Source: Branchiostoma floridae
Taxonomy: Eukaryota > Chordata > Leptocardii > Amphioxiformes > Branchiostomatidae
Length of the DNA stretch: 64,000 nt
NCBI RefSeq assembly: GCF_000003815.2
Contig: NC_049982.1
Span: 1,576,666 to 1,640,665, forward strand
Direction: 5' to 3'
The stretch's first letter is position 1. Each line of letters starts with the position of its first letter. The notes under the pieces were generated by a model. That model made no database searches and was not told where the DNA came from. It saw nothing but the letters and a program-made list of their open reading frames with translations. The position numbers and the translations under genes were made by a program. Of this stretch, positions 12,501 to 27,500 are shown in pieces.

Positions 12501-15500
12501 CCATCAACTCGTACATCACGGGATGAAAGGGAAGGAAAGGTCGTCTGTAGTAAAGTGTTAGATCCGCCCGGCCTCCCGTGGGTACCGGAGGAGTAACAGT
12601 GATGGCGAAGTGCGCCTCTAATGCACGGCAGGTGATAAACATGCACAAACGCGTGCTGAATCTGTAATAAATCATTGGTAGAGACGTTAGATGTTTTGAA
12701 GGGCAGTTGCACATCTGTGTGTGACAACCCTGACCTTAGTCAAAAAGCTCAAGCAACTGGATATGATTTTTGGAAACGGTCCGACGATTCAACTGGCATC
12801 CACCAGTTTTCGTCAGTGACACTGAAGTGATTTGGAAGAAACAGGTCTTTTAAACTCTAACTATGAACAAAGATAATTTTAGATGTCCAATAGGAAACGT
12901 TGTATTGTAAGACAACTTTAGGCTGAAGACAATTTGTATTGGTGATAAATATGCACAAGTTACGCACGCTGAGTCTGTAATCAATCATTGATGGCGACAT
13001 TAGATGTTGCGGAAAGCAGTTGCACATCTGTTTGTGTGACAACACTGACCTTCCTTCCTTAAATAAGTTTGTTTTCTTACGTTGGGGGGGACTTTTGTGT
13101 TTTTATATTTCAGCCATACATAGTATGGTGAAATATATTGTATTCGTAATGTTTCTTTCTTTCTTTCTTTCTTCTTTCTCCTGTCAAATCTTCAAAGTGA
13201 TTCATCTCCGCCGTTCCTGGACCGAATGACCTGAAATTTGGCACAGGGGTAGAATGGGCCAATACCTTGATGCTTTTTTCTCAGTTTTTTCATATCTGCC
13301 TCTAAAATGATTTTATTGAGATTTTTTTGGTCAATTTTAGACCAAAACTGTATATTTTGGCCCCTGTACCCTGGTATTACAACCAAATGAGCTGAAATTT
13401 GACAGAGATGTGCCTTGATAATGCCCCCATATAAAGTCGATAACACTTTTGGTGTACAGTACAACAAAATGCTTATTTTTGCGATTTTTTGACCAATTTT
13501 TGACCAAAAAAGGACACTTTTGGCCCCTGTACCCTGGTATTACAACCAAATGAGCTGAAATTTGACAGAGATGTGCCTTGATAATGCCCCCATATAAATT
13601 CAATAACACTTTTGGTGTACAGTACAACAAAATGCTTATTTTTGCGATTTTTTAAACCAATTTTTGACCAAAAAAGGACACTTTTGGCTCCTGTACCTTG
13701 GTATTGCAACCGAATGAGCTGAAATTTGACACAGATGTGCCTTGATAATACCTTCATATAAATTCAATAACACCTTTGGTGTACAGTGCAACAAAAGGCT
13801 TATTTTTTGCGATTTTTGGCCAATTTTTGACCAAAAAAGGACACTTTTGGCTCCTGTACCCTGGTATTACAATTAAATGACCTGAAATTTGGTATAGATA
13901 GGCATTAGATACTTGGTAACAAGATTCAAGTAAAATTTTTGACATAAACAACTTTAAAATGATTAATTTTGGCACTTTTCTGAGGGGAAATTTGTTTTCT
14001 TTTGGCCTCCTGACGTGACCTTCCGTGACCCCGCACAGAGCCACACCTGTGCGCGTCAGCCGGAGAGTTGATTGAATCAAAGACCTAGCCAATCAGCGAA
14101 GAGGAGGCCAAAGGCTAATTAATATTCATAAGCGGGGCCTCATGATCCCGTATATAGCAGTGTTCCCGCCAGGGGGAGCGAAGCCCGCCTAAGGCTCGCG
14201 CATTTTAGACTATTCAGAAGGCTTTATATTGTATCAGTTCTTAGGGGCATATCTATGATAATCGCAGCAGTCACTTAACTTCTCTTCAGGAGTTTAGCGT
14301 AAGTACACTATTTCAGGTCAAACCGTCAAAGGCAACTAAAAACAAACTTTAACGTTACTGAGTTCAACAGTACTTGTAACTTGTTATCCGAAGTTGAAAC
14401 GCTAGCGATGGTTTTTTCGCTGCGCTGTTAGCTCCGTGCGACTGTTGTTGACGGTCTTATAACGGTATATTTTGCACCCCTGTACCCTGGTATGAGTAAC
14501 ATTTGGTATAGATAGGCATAAGATAGTTGGTAAAATGATCTAAGTAAAATTTTTGGCATAAAGTACTGTAAAAGGCTTAATTACAGCACTTTTTTTAGGG
14601 GAAATTGGTTTTCTTTCGTTCTCCATGCCAGACCTTTCGGACGTTCACCCCACAGAGCCGACATCTGCACCTGCGTCTAGCCGGCAGGAAGAGTTAATTC
14701 AATTTATGGTTCAGCCAATCAGCGAAGAGGAAAGCGAAGGCTAATCAATATTCATAAGCGGGACCACACAATACGTTAACGGGGGCCGCCGAATGTCCCT
14801 GGCGGGGTCCAGGGGCAGGGCCACTGTGGGGGGGGGGGGGCCAGGTGGGCGAAGCCCCCCCGGAAGCTCTTGCATTTTAGACTATTGTGGGGGGGGGGGG
14901 GCCAGGTGGGCGAAGCCCCCCCGGAAGCTCTTGCATTTTAGACTATTGAGAAGGCTTCTTTTATCAGTTTTTTTAGGGCCATATCTACGATAACCGTAGC
15001 AGTCACTTACTTCTCTTCAGCAGTTTGACTTTAAAATATTTCGGGTCAAAGCTTCAAAGACAACTAAAACCTCATAAACAACAAACTTTACTTAGCTCAA
15101 CAGTATACAAAAATATTGTACGGGTTGCCATCCTTAGTTGAAGCGCTTATTTACAGCGCTAGTATCTTCGCTGCGCCGTTAGCCGCCGTGCGACTTTTGT
15201 TGACGGTCTGATATCCCTACGTCGCCGCCTCGCTGATATTCCCACGGACATGTTTCAAGAAAAATACCCAGCAAAAAACGCTGTTCTGCGTCAAATTCTA
15301 TTCTATAAAACATGTGGGACTCAGTGTTACAGTCTAAATATTTTGTAGAAGCACCGCTGTAGGAAAGAAGGTCAAAGCAATGTAAAACATCACGTAGCAT
15401 GAAGTTCGCTGTCAACTGGCACACAGCACATGACTGTTTGAAACTCTAAGTCTAATCAGCAGCCGTGTTTGATTGATAGCCGGCGGTCCTTTGATGAAGT

Positions 15501-18500
15501 CGGCGAAAGGTGCGTTAGTTAGAAAATCTGCGTTTAGTTTTGATACGTAATTATAAGTTAGACAGTGGCGAGAATGATTATTTTCTCATCAATATTTCTC
15601 TTCAGAATTATTTGAACTTAATTGTACATCTAAACAATTGGCTTACCTGTGCAATGTTTATATGATTAATGATCAGTGTACTGAAATCATGTGTAACGTA
15701 TGGCTCCTAGTCAATAGATCAGCATTTTCTCTATAGTGACCACCTGTCTATAGTGGCCATATTTCCTAGTGCTGTTGTTGTTTGACATAAACTTTGAACA
15801 TTTAAATTGTAAGTAACTTTAAACTGCCAGAGTTTCAGCCCAATAAAACACTCTCAGTGCCAGGGTATGAACAGACTGACCAGACAGGCGAAAATAAATC
15901 CTCGAACAAGGTTCAATCGTATCTTCCGGGTCTGGCAGGAAGTTGTTAAACTAAAATAAGAATAGGCTCGATGGCTGATTGCATACAAAGTAAAACAGTT
16001 TAACAGTTTTACAGCTTGAAGAAAACAAACGCTCCTACAGTACCTGCACCTGCTTGGTAATTATTAAATCGTATGCCCTACTTGAATAAAAAAAGTTCAC
16101 TGCAAAAATAAATGTACCCACATCACAAGGAGCTTATACTTTTTTAAACTTACACCTAGTTATCGTACTGAAAATTGTTAATGACATTACATGAAGTCAT
16201 TCAACAATTTTCAGTCATGATGAAAACTTTCTGAATGGAAGGTGTGATTATTGTCATTTTCTGAAAAATAGAAGCAAGCTCTGTTTTTACCTGGAATCAA
16301 TTCACAATACCAGTCCACTTTGGGGGATAATGTACTGTTAAGAGGATGTTCCATTTTTGCGCAGGGGTGATTTGGAACAGTCCAATGTTGCGTGGGAAGA
16401 GGTATGGCTGAAATATGCTGTATTTGCTCTTAAGCAAATGTCGGCCTTTCTAGTCTTCTGTTTTTTTCTGGTAAGAGTGCAATAAGCTCACAGGTTCTCG
16501 TACAATGTCACAGCAGATTTTAGCGGGTGTTTGTTTTCATCTTGGACATTGTCTTGGGCATTGTGATCATCATTCACAGTGTTGGCGAAGTGCCCCTGAT
16601 GCACGGCAGGTGATAAACATGCACAAACGTCTGCTGAATAAGTAGTCAGTCATTGGTAGAGACACCATATGTTGTTGAGGGTAGTTGCACATCTATGTGT
16701 AACAATCCTTACCTCTCTTCCACATTTTCTGGTTAGAGTGCAATAAGCTTGCAGTTTCCTGTACCATGTCACAGCAGAAGTTGGCGGGTGGTGTTTTGAT
16801 TCAGATTCAGCTTTATCTCTTTTGGCTTGGCATATGATATTTCAGATAGCATGTATTTCTTATATTATATCAATATCATGATTACAGTATGTTAACTCAA
16901 CGATAAAGAAACATTGATTGGTGTTTATTAAAATACATAAATACATTTAATTTTACAGGCTTAACACTGGTCAAAATGAAAGGGACACGATGTTTGAAAT
17001 ATGATCATAACTTACACCATCGGGGAATGGAGCACAAGTACAGGAATCACTCCCTACTGTTCACCTAAACTTTGTATCATAAGTAGTTAGCGGGATAGAG
17101 TAGTTTTAATGCTCTGGGTTTTAAACCTGTGACATGGTCCGATGCATCATAATCATCATCATTCACTGTGTGCGATCTGCAGCTGGGATGCGTGGCTGAT
17201 GCATGGGGCAGAAGAAATCACACTGAAGGCACATTGTGAGAAATGTCCTTAATCTGTCAGCTTATCACCACAGGGAGACGTCTGGAATCTTAGATAAGGC
17301 TTACTAATCTCCTGTACGGAAGCTCATGGAACAACATGAACAACACGTTTCACAAAGTACTGCACACATCTCATCATCCCCGGAAATTACGGGAGTCACA
17401 CACTGTGTTAAACAATTAACTATCCGAGAATGTTGTTTTCTGCATGGGAAGTCTTCTTCATAATAGGATCAAAGGCAGCTTGCGGCAGGACATACAGAGT
17501 CTGTTTCTTCATTTTCGTTCTGCTGATGGTGCCAGAAGCGCGGGAGGTCCATCAGATACCAGAGCCGGCAGCATGGAACTGGCAAAAGTGTTAGCATTGC
17601 TTCTTTTTTTTTCTTCATCTGCGAGCTTAAACGCACTTAGTTAAGGGCTCAGGCATGGAGTGAGGTGACATAGGTCTGTGGCTGGCTGTTGGTTTTTGGC
17701 TGCTAGCTTGTTGGGCAGGGGCGCCACTCAATGAGGAAGCGCAGGAGGTCCATTAGATACTAGAGCCAGCAGCATGGAACTTGCAATAGTAACATTGCTT
17801 CTTTCTATCCCTTATCTGCGGGCTTGAACGCAATTAGTTGAGGGCTTAGGCACGGGGTGAGGTGTTTATCTTGATACAGGTGACATTTAGCCTGGTATCC
17901 AGCCGTAATATAGCTCCCGAGTCTCTTCTCTCCTCTTTGCCATTACTAATGCAAAGAGGAGAGAAGAGACTCGGGAGCTATATTACGGCTGGATACGTAT
18001 ACCAGGCTAGGTGACATTAGTCTGTGGCTGTTGGTTGTTGGCTCCTAACTCGTCGGGCAGGTGCGCCACTCCCTAAGAGCCGTACGCGTACTGCTTGGTG
18101 GCGGGGATTACTGGGTTCTTGCACCCTATCAGTATCAGGATACAGCACAGACATGTTTCGTTACCTTCGTGAAAACGAATGTATTGTTTAGGTCAGTACG
18201 TTTCTTTGCATTGGTGTGTGTCAGTAGTTGTTTGAATATTGCACAGTGAGGGAATGTGAGTAAAAAAAACATGGTGTAACGGGAGACCAACATGATGAGA
18301 AACTTACCTTGGCCTAACAACTAAGAATTATTGAAACATTCGTAACAATTTACAAAATCTCGAAAAATGTCATAACGGTATGAGATCTTCAACTTGTTGG
18401 TAGTTGTGTGCTGTTTCCAGATTTTTTGCATCATTTCGTATCGGGTTTTTTTCTGGACAAACGACTTAATTTATTACCAACAGCTCAGCCCACTTTCCAA

Positions 18501-21500
18501 GTTCTACATTTATAATTTTATTTATCACAGTAAGTAAGTAATCCCAGCTGAAATGTGACAAGAACTAATATTAGCTTCTGTATGACTAGAATTACACTAT
18601 TATTGTTTAAAAGTACTTTCGTAACCTTTTTTAACGAACAACATCGGCACTATTACAGTAAAAGAAAATGATGTGAAGTGTTTCACTAAGGATTAGTGGC
18701 AGAGGTAAATGGGGGCCCTGTGACAGACGATGCCATATGGGGCCCTGATAAGAATTCTTTATATTGGGGGTCACTTTGAACACCCTATAAAATATCATAA
18801 GGCTTCTCGTCATTAAAAAAGGAAGCCAGTTTCCCCATTAAACCGAACATATCGGGAAAGAAGACACTCGCCAGTATACCGAGGCATAACACTGTATTTG
18901 CTGCCTCGCTCTATATTTACAGCGGGATCCCATTTCACTCATAATTCATTACGCTTGGCCTTTTACTAAGCTGCAGCGAAACACCATTTTTCTGGTTGCA
19001 GGGCAAGGGCGCTACAAAGTTAACGGCCTTCTGAACCATGAGTTGTGACGTTCTTCAGTGTTTTTTTTTTCAGTTTCATAACGATAGATCAATTGAAGCG
19101 TTTTACGTTACTTCGCATCTTAATGTCATTGCCAGTCCTGAATCTGTGCTAAACCTAACCGGAAATCAAATGGAAAATGGATTAAATACATATTCTACAG
19201 AAACACTATTTTTTTCTGGTTTTAGGATCGACAAAGTTAACGGCCTTCTGGTGAACGAACAGTGACGTTCCTCAGTGTGTTTTGTTGTAGCTTCATGACG
19301 ATAGATATTTTCTGAAAATCAATTGAAGCGTTTTATGTCATTTCACATCCTAATGCCATTGCCCGTCCCTGAATCTGTGCTAAACGGACGTGGAAATCAA
19401 ATAGAGGATACGTCCAATACATATTCTACCGAAACGCCATTTTTATGATAACATTACCTCTACCATTCCTTTGCTGTAATAAAGAATTGCTCAGCTCGGA
19501 ACTGCACAGATGAAATCATACCCAAATGTTTTGATAATCTTCCTTGGCGTTTTCCCCTAAAGTTGACGAATAATCTAATTCTGACAGTCCTATGGACCAT
19601 GAAGGTGAAAGCTGTGTTCATTTCCAAGACGGATTCCCCACTTTCTTGTCCTAATATCCGACCATTTGAAACGGCAAACCGTCCCTGATTGACATTCATC
19701 AGGATGTACATGAACGTCGTGCTGACTTAATCCGAAGACAAACGGGACACGTTTGTCAGAGCGGACGGGCGGAGGGTAAAGGTCTGGGTGTACAATTACA
19801 GAGGAGAGTCGGCCATTGATTGACCCGTACCTGATAACATTCATCATCCGTCACGTCGATCTCAGCAAATTAGCCGTGTGCTCTGAACACCTGCCGTGCT
19901 GACCTCTGCTGTGGTACAAGGAACCGTGATAACTTTTCATAACGCCAGGCGATCTATGAGATAAATGTGTAAACCACAGGAATAATATTTTTTTCATATA
20001 ATTATGATTGTACCACCTATCAACACAGCAAAAGCACTGAAAAGTTCCACCCAAAAGTAGTTACTAAAGCAACTGGCTATGATTTTGGAAACAGTCAGAC
20101 GTTTCAACTGGAATCAGTGGCACTGGGGAAACTGGTGGATATTAGTTGCAACGTCTGAATGCTTCCAAAATCATAGCCAGTTGCTGTTGAGTAACTACTT
20201 TTGGGCGTATCGTACTATCTGGATGTCTAACCTACATCGACGCACTGAGAAGTTCGTTTGGTCTTCTCCATTTATACAAACAGACAGGTGAATGCAAACG
20301 AATCAACCTGCGTACCGTTAAATGTTTATAAATAAATCAACATAACTGGAAAGTTCATATGTGTTGGTAGAAGTTATTATTCAAATAGTTGAACTGTAAT
20401 TTCCAACACGGAAATTGGACTCACGCAAATTTTCCAAGAAGCCATTTACATCAAAGCTTTATAACCATCCCTGAACAGAGACGGTGGGCGCCATAGACTT
20501 CCTGCAACCTATAATCCACTGCTCACGGAGTCACGTGTTCTATCTGCATAACGTGACGTCACGACAGCAGTAGATTGTTCATTCCTTGACAAAGACTGAT
20601 GCTGTGCAGTCGAAAATTTATGTGAGTCCAATCTTTGTGTTGGAAATTACAGTTCAACTATTTCAAGAATAAATCAACATGTTGAGTTTAACGTATCGTT
20701 TATACTACTGGTTCTAAGCATTCTTTACCCACTTTAAACCAGTATGGCTATGTCTTACTAGCATTCAAATCAATTTATTTATAGAATGGAGAATACTCAG
20801 ACTGGATTTCCTATATTTCACATCGGCTGACCAAACGCTGTAAAACTGGTCAGTTTGACACGCTGTAACGTGTAAATTTGTTAGCCCCAACAAGCCAAGG
20901 CCATAGTATTCTACGGGACTATGGACAGTAAAAGTTTGCAAAAATGGTTAATTGTCAAAATATAATGGTAAATTATTGGACAGAAGAGTGTTGTAACGAG
21001 TAGGGTCAGTTCAGATGCACCTAGAAGTGACCTTGCGAAGGCGAAACTCACCTGGCAAATTGGGATCAGTTCCATTGTTTTTACTCAGCGTACATTATCA
21101 CAATGTACAATTCTTATATATTACACTTTAACATCGCCTTAACCTGATTGATTTATGTCACCACTGGGGCGTATCCCTACGCTCCGGATCCGCTGATAGA
21201 ACTGTTAGCTGGGTCGCTAACTATACTTCTTGGTCAGCTCACTCATCTTCCATGTTATGTATCTATATTTGTCCAATTTTTACTATTTTTCCCGCGACCT
21301 GTGGAGCCTGGTAAAGACTAAAGGCTTCAATCGCACCTCAAACGGACTTGAATATATACGCATGTGTGACCCCACCTGATGTGGCGCGATGACAAATGTC
21401 AGGCGTAGTATACACACATCACGGCTGATGATGTAGGGGAATGACCGGTAACATGACGTGCAGGACCGTGCGTTGATGTCAAGGGTCAGCTACCGTGTCT

Positions 21501-24500
21501 TGTCGTTACATGCAACAGAACAGCTGGTTTTTGCATTTCCATTGTAAATCAAATTAGACGATGATCCATCTTTCCAATAATGCAATATGGATATAGATTC
21601 TAGCTAATTCACGTCTCAACATAAACTTTGGCTTTACATTGAAGACAAGATGAAACTATGTTAAACGTGAGAGAGCTACTAACTGTAAAATTGGCCTACT
21701 ATTTGTGATAATTAATTGATATGAAGGCATTATGAGTTCATCCTGTGCAGAAACAGGCAACTAAGACGGATGAGAAGCAGAGCGTAAGAATTGAAAAGCA
21801 TATTAATCTTTTCGACGAAAAAAAGACCAAATAGTTAGGAATCTTGATGCTGTTTGATTGAATCATCGTTAACTCAAGACATGTTCAAATAAGCCTGCCG
21901 TATGAATTCTAGGTCATCGCGAGCAGGAACAACTACTACAGGCTCTCGTTCTTCCCTCGTACCATCAGAGAGTGGAATGGACTTGAGCCTGGTGTGGCGG
22001 AGGCGGGGTCTCTCTCCCAGTTCAAAACTGAGCTGGGGAGGACCCTGCTGCATTGAGCCACCCCCACACGTCTTGTATATATGTAAATATGTGTTCTATT
22101 AACCCACTTAATTTACCTTTCCTGTCTTTTGCACACAGAAAATCAGTTTGTTTTCATTTCCCTTAGCATTTTTCCTTCATTTTCCCATGTCTATTTGTAC
22201 CGGTCACTTGTATTGTAATTAACCCATACGTAGTCTGCCAATAATCTCAAAAAATTGAGGCTAGGCAGTATGAAAGAAGAAGAATTCTAGGTCACAACCA
22301 TAAGAACTGTTGTCAGATATACAGTGTCTCTAATGTAAACCGCAGGGTCGCTGGCCGGAAATGTGTCAGCTACACATGACCCCAGGAAGCCAATCTCATT
22401 GTCATTAAGTGGGGTACAGATTGACTCCGTCTAACGTGTGGACGTTTGAGATATTAGATCATCAGCGTGGATCGATCCTGCCCGCTCCGGTATGCTGACA
22501 TCAGCACGGTTCCTCTGGTCAATATATTGTAAATGCAGAAATGTTCGCGGTGGATTAATGTTCGCGGTTTTCGCGATGACCACTTCACCGCAAACTTAAA
22601 TCCACCGCAAACATTTTTCTATTATGATATTAGACTGCAGTCTATTGTTTTACCGCGAAATTAAAACCACCGCGAAAAGTCCAATTTCCCGCTACCGCGA
22701 AATTAAATCCCCGCGAACTTAAATGCATTTACAGTATTAGGCGTAGGAAAAATGTTGTGTTTGTCGGCTGATCCTATTCAAATCCTTCCTCATGCCTTTA
22801 CTAGCAGGACCAATTTCGACATGAAGTCTGAGTGATGAAATTCAAACCGTATTTTCTGAATTCGCACACTGTTAACTGATTAAAGCTTTGAACAGTTGAT
22901 GCGAGAATGTGTCTAAAGCTCTGTATTTATTTGTTCAGCTAATTGATATGCCTGTGCTTGTACAATGTGTAATTATATAATTACAGTAGTGCCTGTGGAT
23001 CATGAATCTTTACATTGCTAAACTGCATTTGTTTTGGACCCTTCGATTGAATTTAAAAAAAAAAAAAACATTACAATCCATACCTGTCGATTCCATTTTT
23101 GTCAGTACCGTAACAGGAAACAAAATATTTTTCTCACGCGGCGGCCATGATAGTCTGAAGACGAGGTCAATGAGGCAAATACACAAAACTTATTTCTAAA
23201 ATCAGTTCCCATTTAGTTTTCCCCCAAACCACACAAATTCTCATGATATAAGATAGAATAATAAATATTACAAGTAGTGTTATGCACCGAAAGATGTAGC
23301 AATTTAGAGTAGTGTAGACTGATCCCATAGTCCCTTAAGAGATGCAAAATAAAAACATAATAATGCAAATTTTTGACGGATATGCAGCCCGTTCACTTAT
23401 TGGTCGCTTAAAGTTTCCTAATTGGCAGGCTGTCATTTGTTGAACTGCTAATTATAATGGGCAGTCTTTTGTTTGCCGCATTGAACTCGTTTTAGATTTA
23501 TCATGGCCGCCGCGTGAGAAAGGTGTATATGCCGCTGTGTGGAGAAATCCTACGTGAAGAAATCCCCTGAGCTGTACAGCTGCCAGATATCCGAAAACAC
23601 ATCATGAGAACATTCAATTATCTCCGGCCTCTCCGTTGATTCCTCTGGTAATGACGGTGCAGCCGTCCGGAGGGTACTGGAGCTCGGGTGTTGTAACTTT
23701 GACATTACGAGTAGGTTAGGCCCCCTTTCCACTACACAGCCATCCCTCTGCGCTCTCACTGCGACGTAATTTGAATATATATAACCCTCACTTTCACACT
23801 GGGAATATTATACAAAACGTAAAAGTGTGGCTGCGAAGACAGCAAAACTCACAAAGTTTAAAAAGATTTGTTTCTTTTCTACATAATTTGTTGAGCGATC
23901 TGTCAAATTATAGGTCACAGAGAGAGCGCGGTGAGAGCGCCATCCTAGTGGAAAAGCGGTATTAGCAATTTTGCGCCAGAACCGTGTTTAGGTAGTGGTG
24001 GACTTGATGGAGATTTTTACAATCTAGGTTCATTTAGAAATTTTAGATTATGATCTTACTTATTGCAATTTGGGTTCTATGGCTCGGAGCAAAGTAGTGT
24101 TATTAGCTGGCGTCGTTGAAATGTAATTTCAACATTATTATAAGAAAGTTTGACGACTGTCGTAAGTGATAGTAAAACTTATCAAAATACATTTCCAGTG
24201 GAAACCCAAAATTGCGTTAAGCTACATAAAAACTGCAACGCTGCTCAGAGTATCATAAGAATTCCTTTTCAGCAGTGATCTTGTTTGTTATCTAAATGAG
24301 GTCAATCTAACATGTCTTTACTTTTCAATTTAAGTGTTTCATAGACATGAAGGCATCTTAGAGAGTCACAAGGGACATGATCACATATTCTCCTTGTAGG
24401 TCGTCTCTTTTTACTATCTTAACACAAGAGTCTGCGATCGTGATGCGACCACTGGGCAACCAAAGATTCGATAGATCATGCAACACATTTCTTGGATACA

Positions 24501-27500
24501 GCAAGCTTTCAAAACGTTCTCTTTTGATTCATACTGTAGCATCTTGCATCATATTATAACTATGAAATCAATCTTGCAAAGGTCACACAAATGCAGTGCT
24601 GATCGCTCTGCGATTGCCGAGTAGTGAAATGGGGTACTTGGATAAATTAAACAGTCTAAAGAAACTACCGATATAATCAGTCTGGTGCTCCTTTCTGTAG
24701 ATGAACAGTCTAAAGAAACTACCAACAGAACTTGCCTTGTGGTCTTTTTTTAGATAAACAGCCTCAAGAAACAACCGGTAAAATCTGCCTCGTGATCCTT
24801 TTTTTTTAGATGAGCATCTTAAATAAACTACCAATAGGAGCTGACTTGTGCTCCTTTTTGTAGCTAAACTGTCTAAGGAAACTACCGATAGAACCTGCAT
24901 TCTGCTCCTTTTTTTAGATAAACGGTCTAAAGAAGCTGCCAATAGATTTGCCAATAGAACCTACCTTGTGCTCTTTTTCTGTATATTAACAGTGTAAAGA
25001 AGCTACCACTAGAATCTGCCTTGTGCTGGATCTGTCAGACCGTCAGCAGGACCATCCATTTCCATTCTACGCAGCGGCCCCGGGGGCAGTTCCAATCAAC
25101 CGCGCAAACACGCCGACATTTATATTCATTACGGACAACCGGGGCTGAACTTGGGGCGAGTCTTATCGGCACTGAGCGGAGTATTTAACACGGGTTTGAC
25201 TCTAGATCCTCGGTCATTGGCAACAATCCACCGATGGCTAACTCAATTCATGGTCACGGTCATGGCGTCCACTCCAATGTGAAATACTAATTTCAGTCTA
25301 AAAATAACAGCGAAGGTTCCACAATTCTTAGTATTAGTAGGGAAGTTAAACAATTGTTTCATAGTCTAACCACGTTCTCCTGTAACTACCTTGTGTGGTG
25401 TCAAATGTAATAATTACCACGTCTTTGCTCGGACTAGAACACAACCACTAACGGTGTAGGACTCGGGTGCAATTTGAAACTTGTACTTGTATGCATGGAT
25501 GGATTTATTACCTCGGAGTAATTACACGAGATATATGTTTAAAGTGGCTTCAATAAAAGACTACACTTAATTACAGGTTTGCACACAGCATAAGGAAGGT
25601 ATGATCTTCAGTACTCTCTTCTGTGTGCTAAGCATACAAAATGTGCGATAACTTAGTATCTATAAAGCCAGTATAGTATCCCTTTGTTGTAACACACCAG
25701 CTACGGTGTCTGTAGCCGTATTTGTATAGTACAAGCTTCTAATAACGTTGTCTTTCTCGACCTCACCCCAGAACGTTGAGATACGTCCGCCTGCCCGAGA
25801 GAGTCGCCCTCTTGGAAGGTGCAGGAGGTTGGACTACCTACCTACCTAGTCCCTTGACCTCCATGTCTGTGAATATGAAAATAGAGAGTTGCCTCCAGGT
25901 TTGTCTTTCCCTAGCCGGATTTAACCTCTCCTGTAGGCTGAGGGACGTCCTGTCAACGATGTTATCCTGCCAAGCTTTCCGTTGTCGTCCACGACGACGC
26001 CCTCCCTCCATTGTGCCCTGTAGGATCGTCTTGGCAAGGATACCAGACCCATAAGGGCAATGATTCACCAAACTAGCGAACTTACACACACAGGACCTGT
26101 CCCGCTGTGGTTCGTTACAAAGTTTCCCTGGTGGAAATGAAGTTAGACATGCTACCGGGCTCGTGCAGTCCCTCATTAATCAACTTTGTGGTTACTAGAC
26201 GAGTAAAAAGTTGAACAATTCAACTGAAGCGACCAGACTGGAGATACATAAATAGATAGATACGGAAGTGGAGGCAATAGTGATGTGCACACGTTTGATA
26301 TTTCAGGCGATGGCTTCAAGAGTATTTAGATAGTCATATAAGCATGTATGCAGGCATTCTTGGAGACGCTTCTTCATTCATTCATCATTTCTGGTAGACC
26401 AAACCACCTTGGCAGACCTTTTTTATGTATTTTTGAAGGACGTGACTTGCATATGCTGATTGTGGCGACTCTGAGCTTTATATTCCCGGAATTGTGTCAA
26501 TCTTAGCCTTTGTGTTCCCCGAGGGCCTATTAACGTTAATTCTTTCACGAAAGCCTTAAAACCGTCTAACCTACTTATCCTCCCAACCCTGACGACTGAA
26601 TTCGTCTTCATCTGACATATGGTCCATGTCTGAAAGTGAATAGCACAGACTTTTTCAATTTCCTGTAACTAACCTTCAGGTGGAAATGGTGGTGCGTACC
26701 TAAACTCATATTCAGGTTCAGGTCCGGATTCAAGTCCAGCAGTTCAGGTTCATGTTCGGATTTCAAGTCCGGACCTGAACCCATCATTGCATATTATGTG
26801 CACTAGAAATTTTTTTTGAGAGGGAGGGGGGATGGTGCGTATAAAATTGCATGTTATGAATTGAAATGCTATGCGAAAAATACATGCAAATTATATACAG
26901 CCAGTGTAAACACGAAAAGTTTTTTGTCTCAGTGCAAATTTCACTGTCTATGGAAGGTTTTAAATGGTTTAGAACAAAAAAAGGGAATATAAGTGACAGA
27001 TTGCTTTTTGCAAGTCCGGACTTGCTCCGGACATTCAGGGTTTTTTTTTTTTTTTAGTTGGACCTAAATATTTTAGGTCCAATTCCAAGTCCGGGCTTTA
27101 GGTACGCACCACTAGGTGGAAACCTGCTGTGTACTAATGCATCGTATTAGTGCAAAGTTGACCTGTCATCCTCTTTCTTGTCAAGGTTCACAAATGAGGT
27201 TCTGAGAAGTTGCAGTTTACGGTATGCTTTAGCAATGGGAATCGGTGAATAGATTAGCCTTTTTAAATTCAGTCTAAGTAACATTAAGGTGAAAACCTTC
27301 TTTCGCACTAATGTATCATTTGAACAAATTCTTCTACGTTACATAACCTTCTTTTAATTTATTGTTGACTGTTCACTATACAACGATGAGAGAAATATCT
27401 TCTTCAAATGTGTACAAGATAAGTTCCCATGCTTTATGCATTTAAATAGCACTGAAAAATTTACATTTCTAGTGCAATTAGACAAACCATGTATTCTAAA

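Noticed and set aside
24583-24954. A 123-codon serine-leucine-rich minus frame
   Set aside because: It is the translation of the 62-bp tandem repeat.
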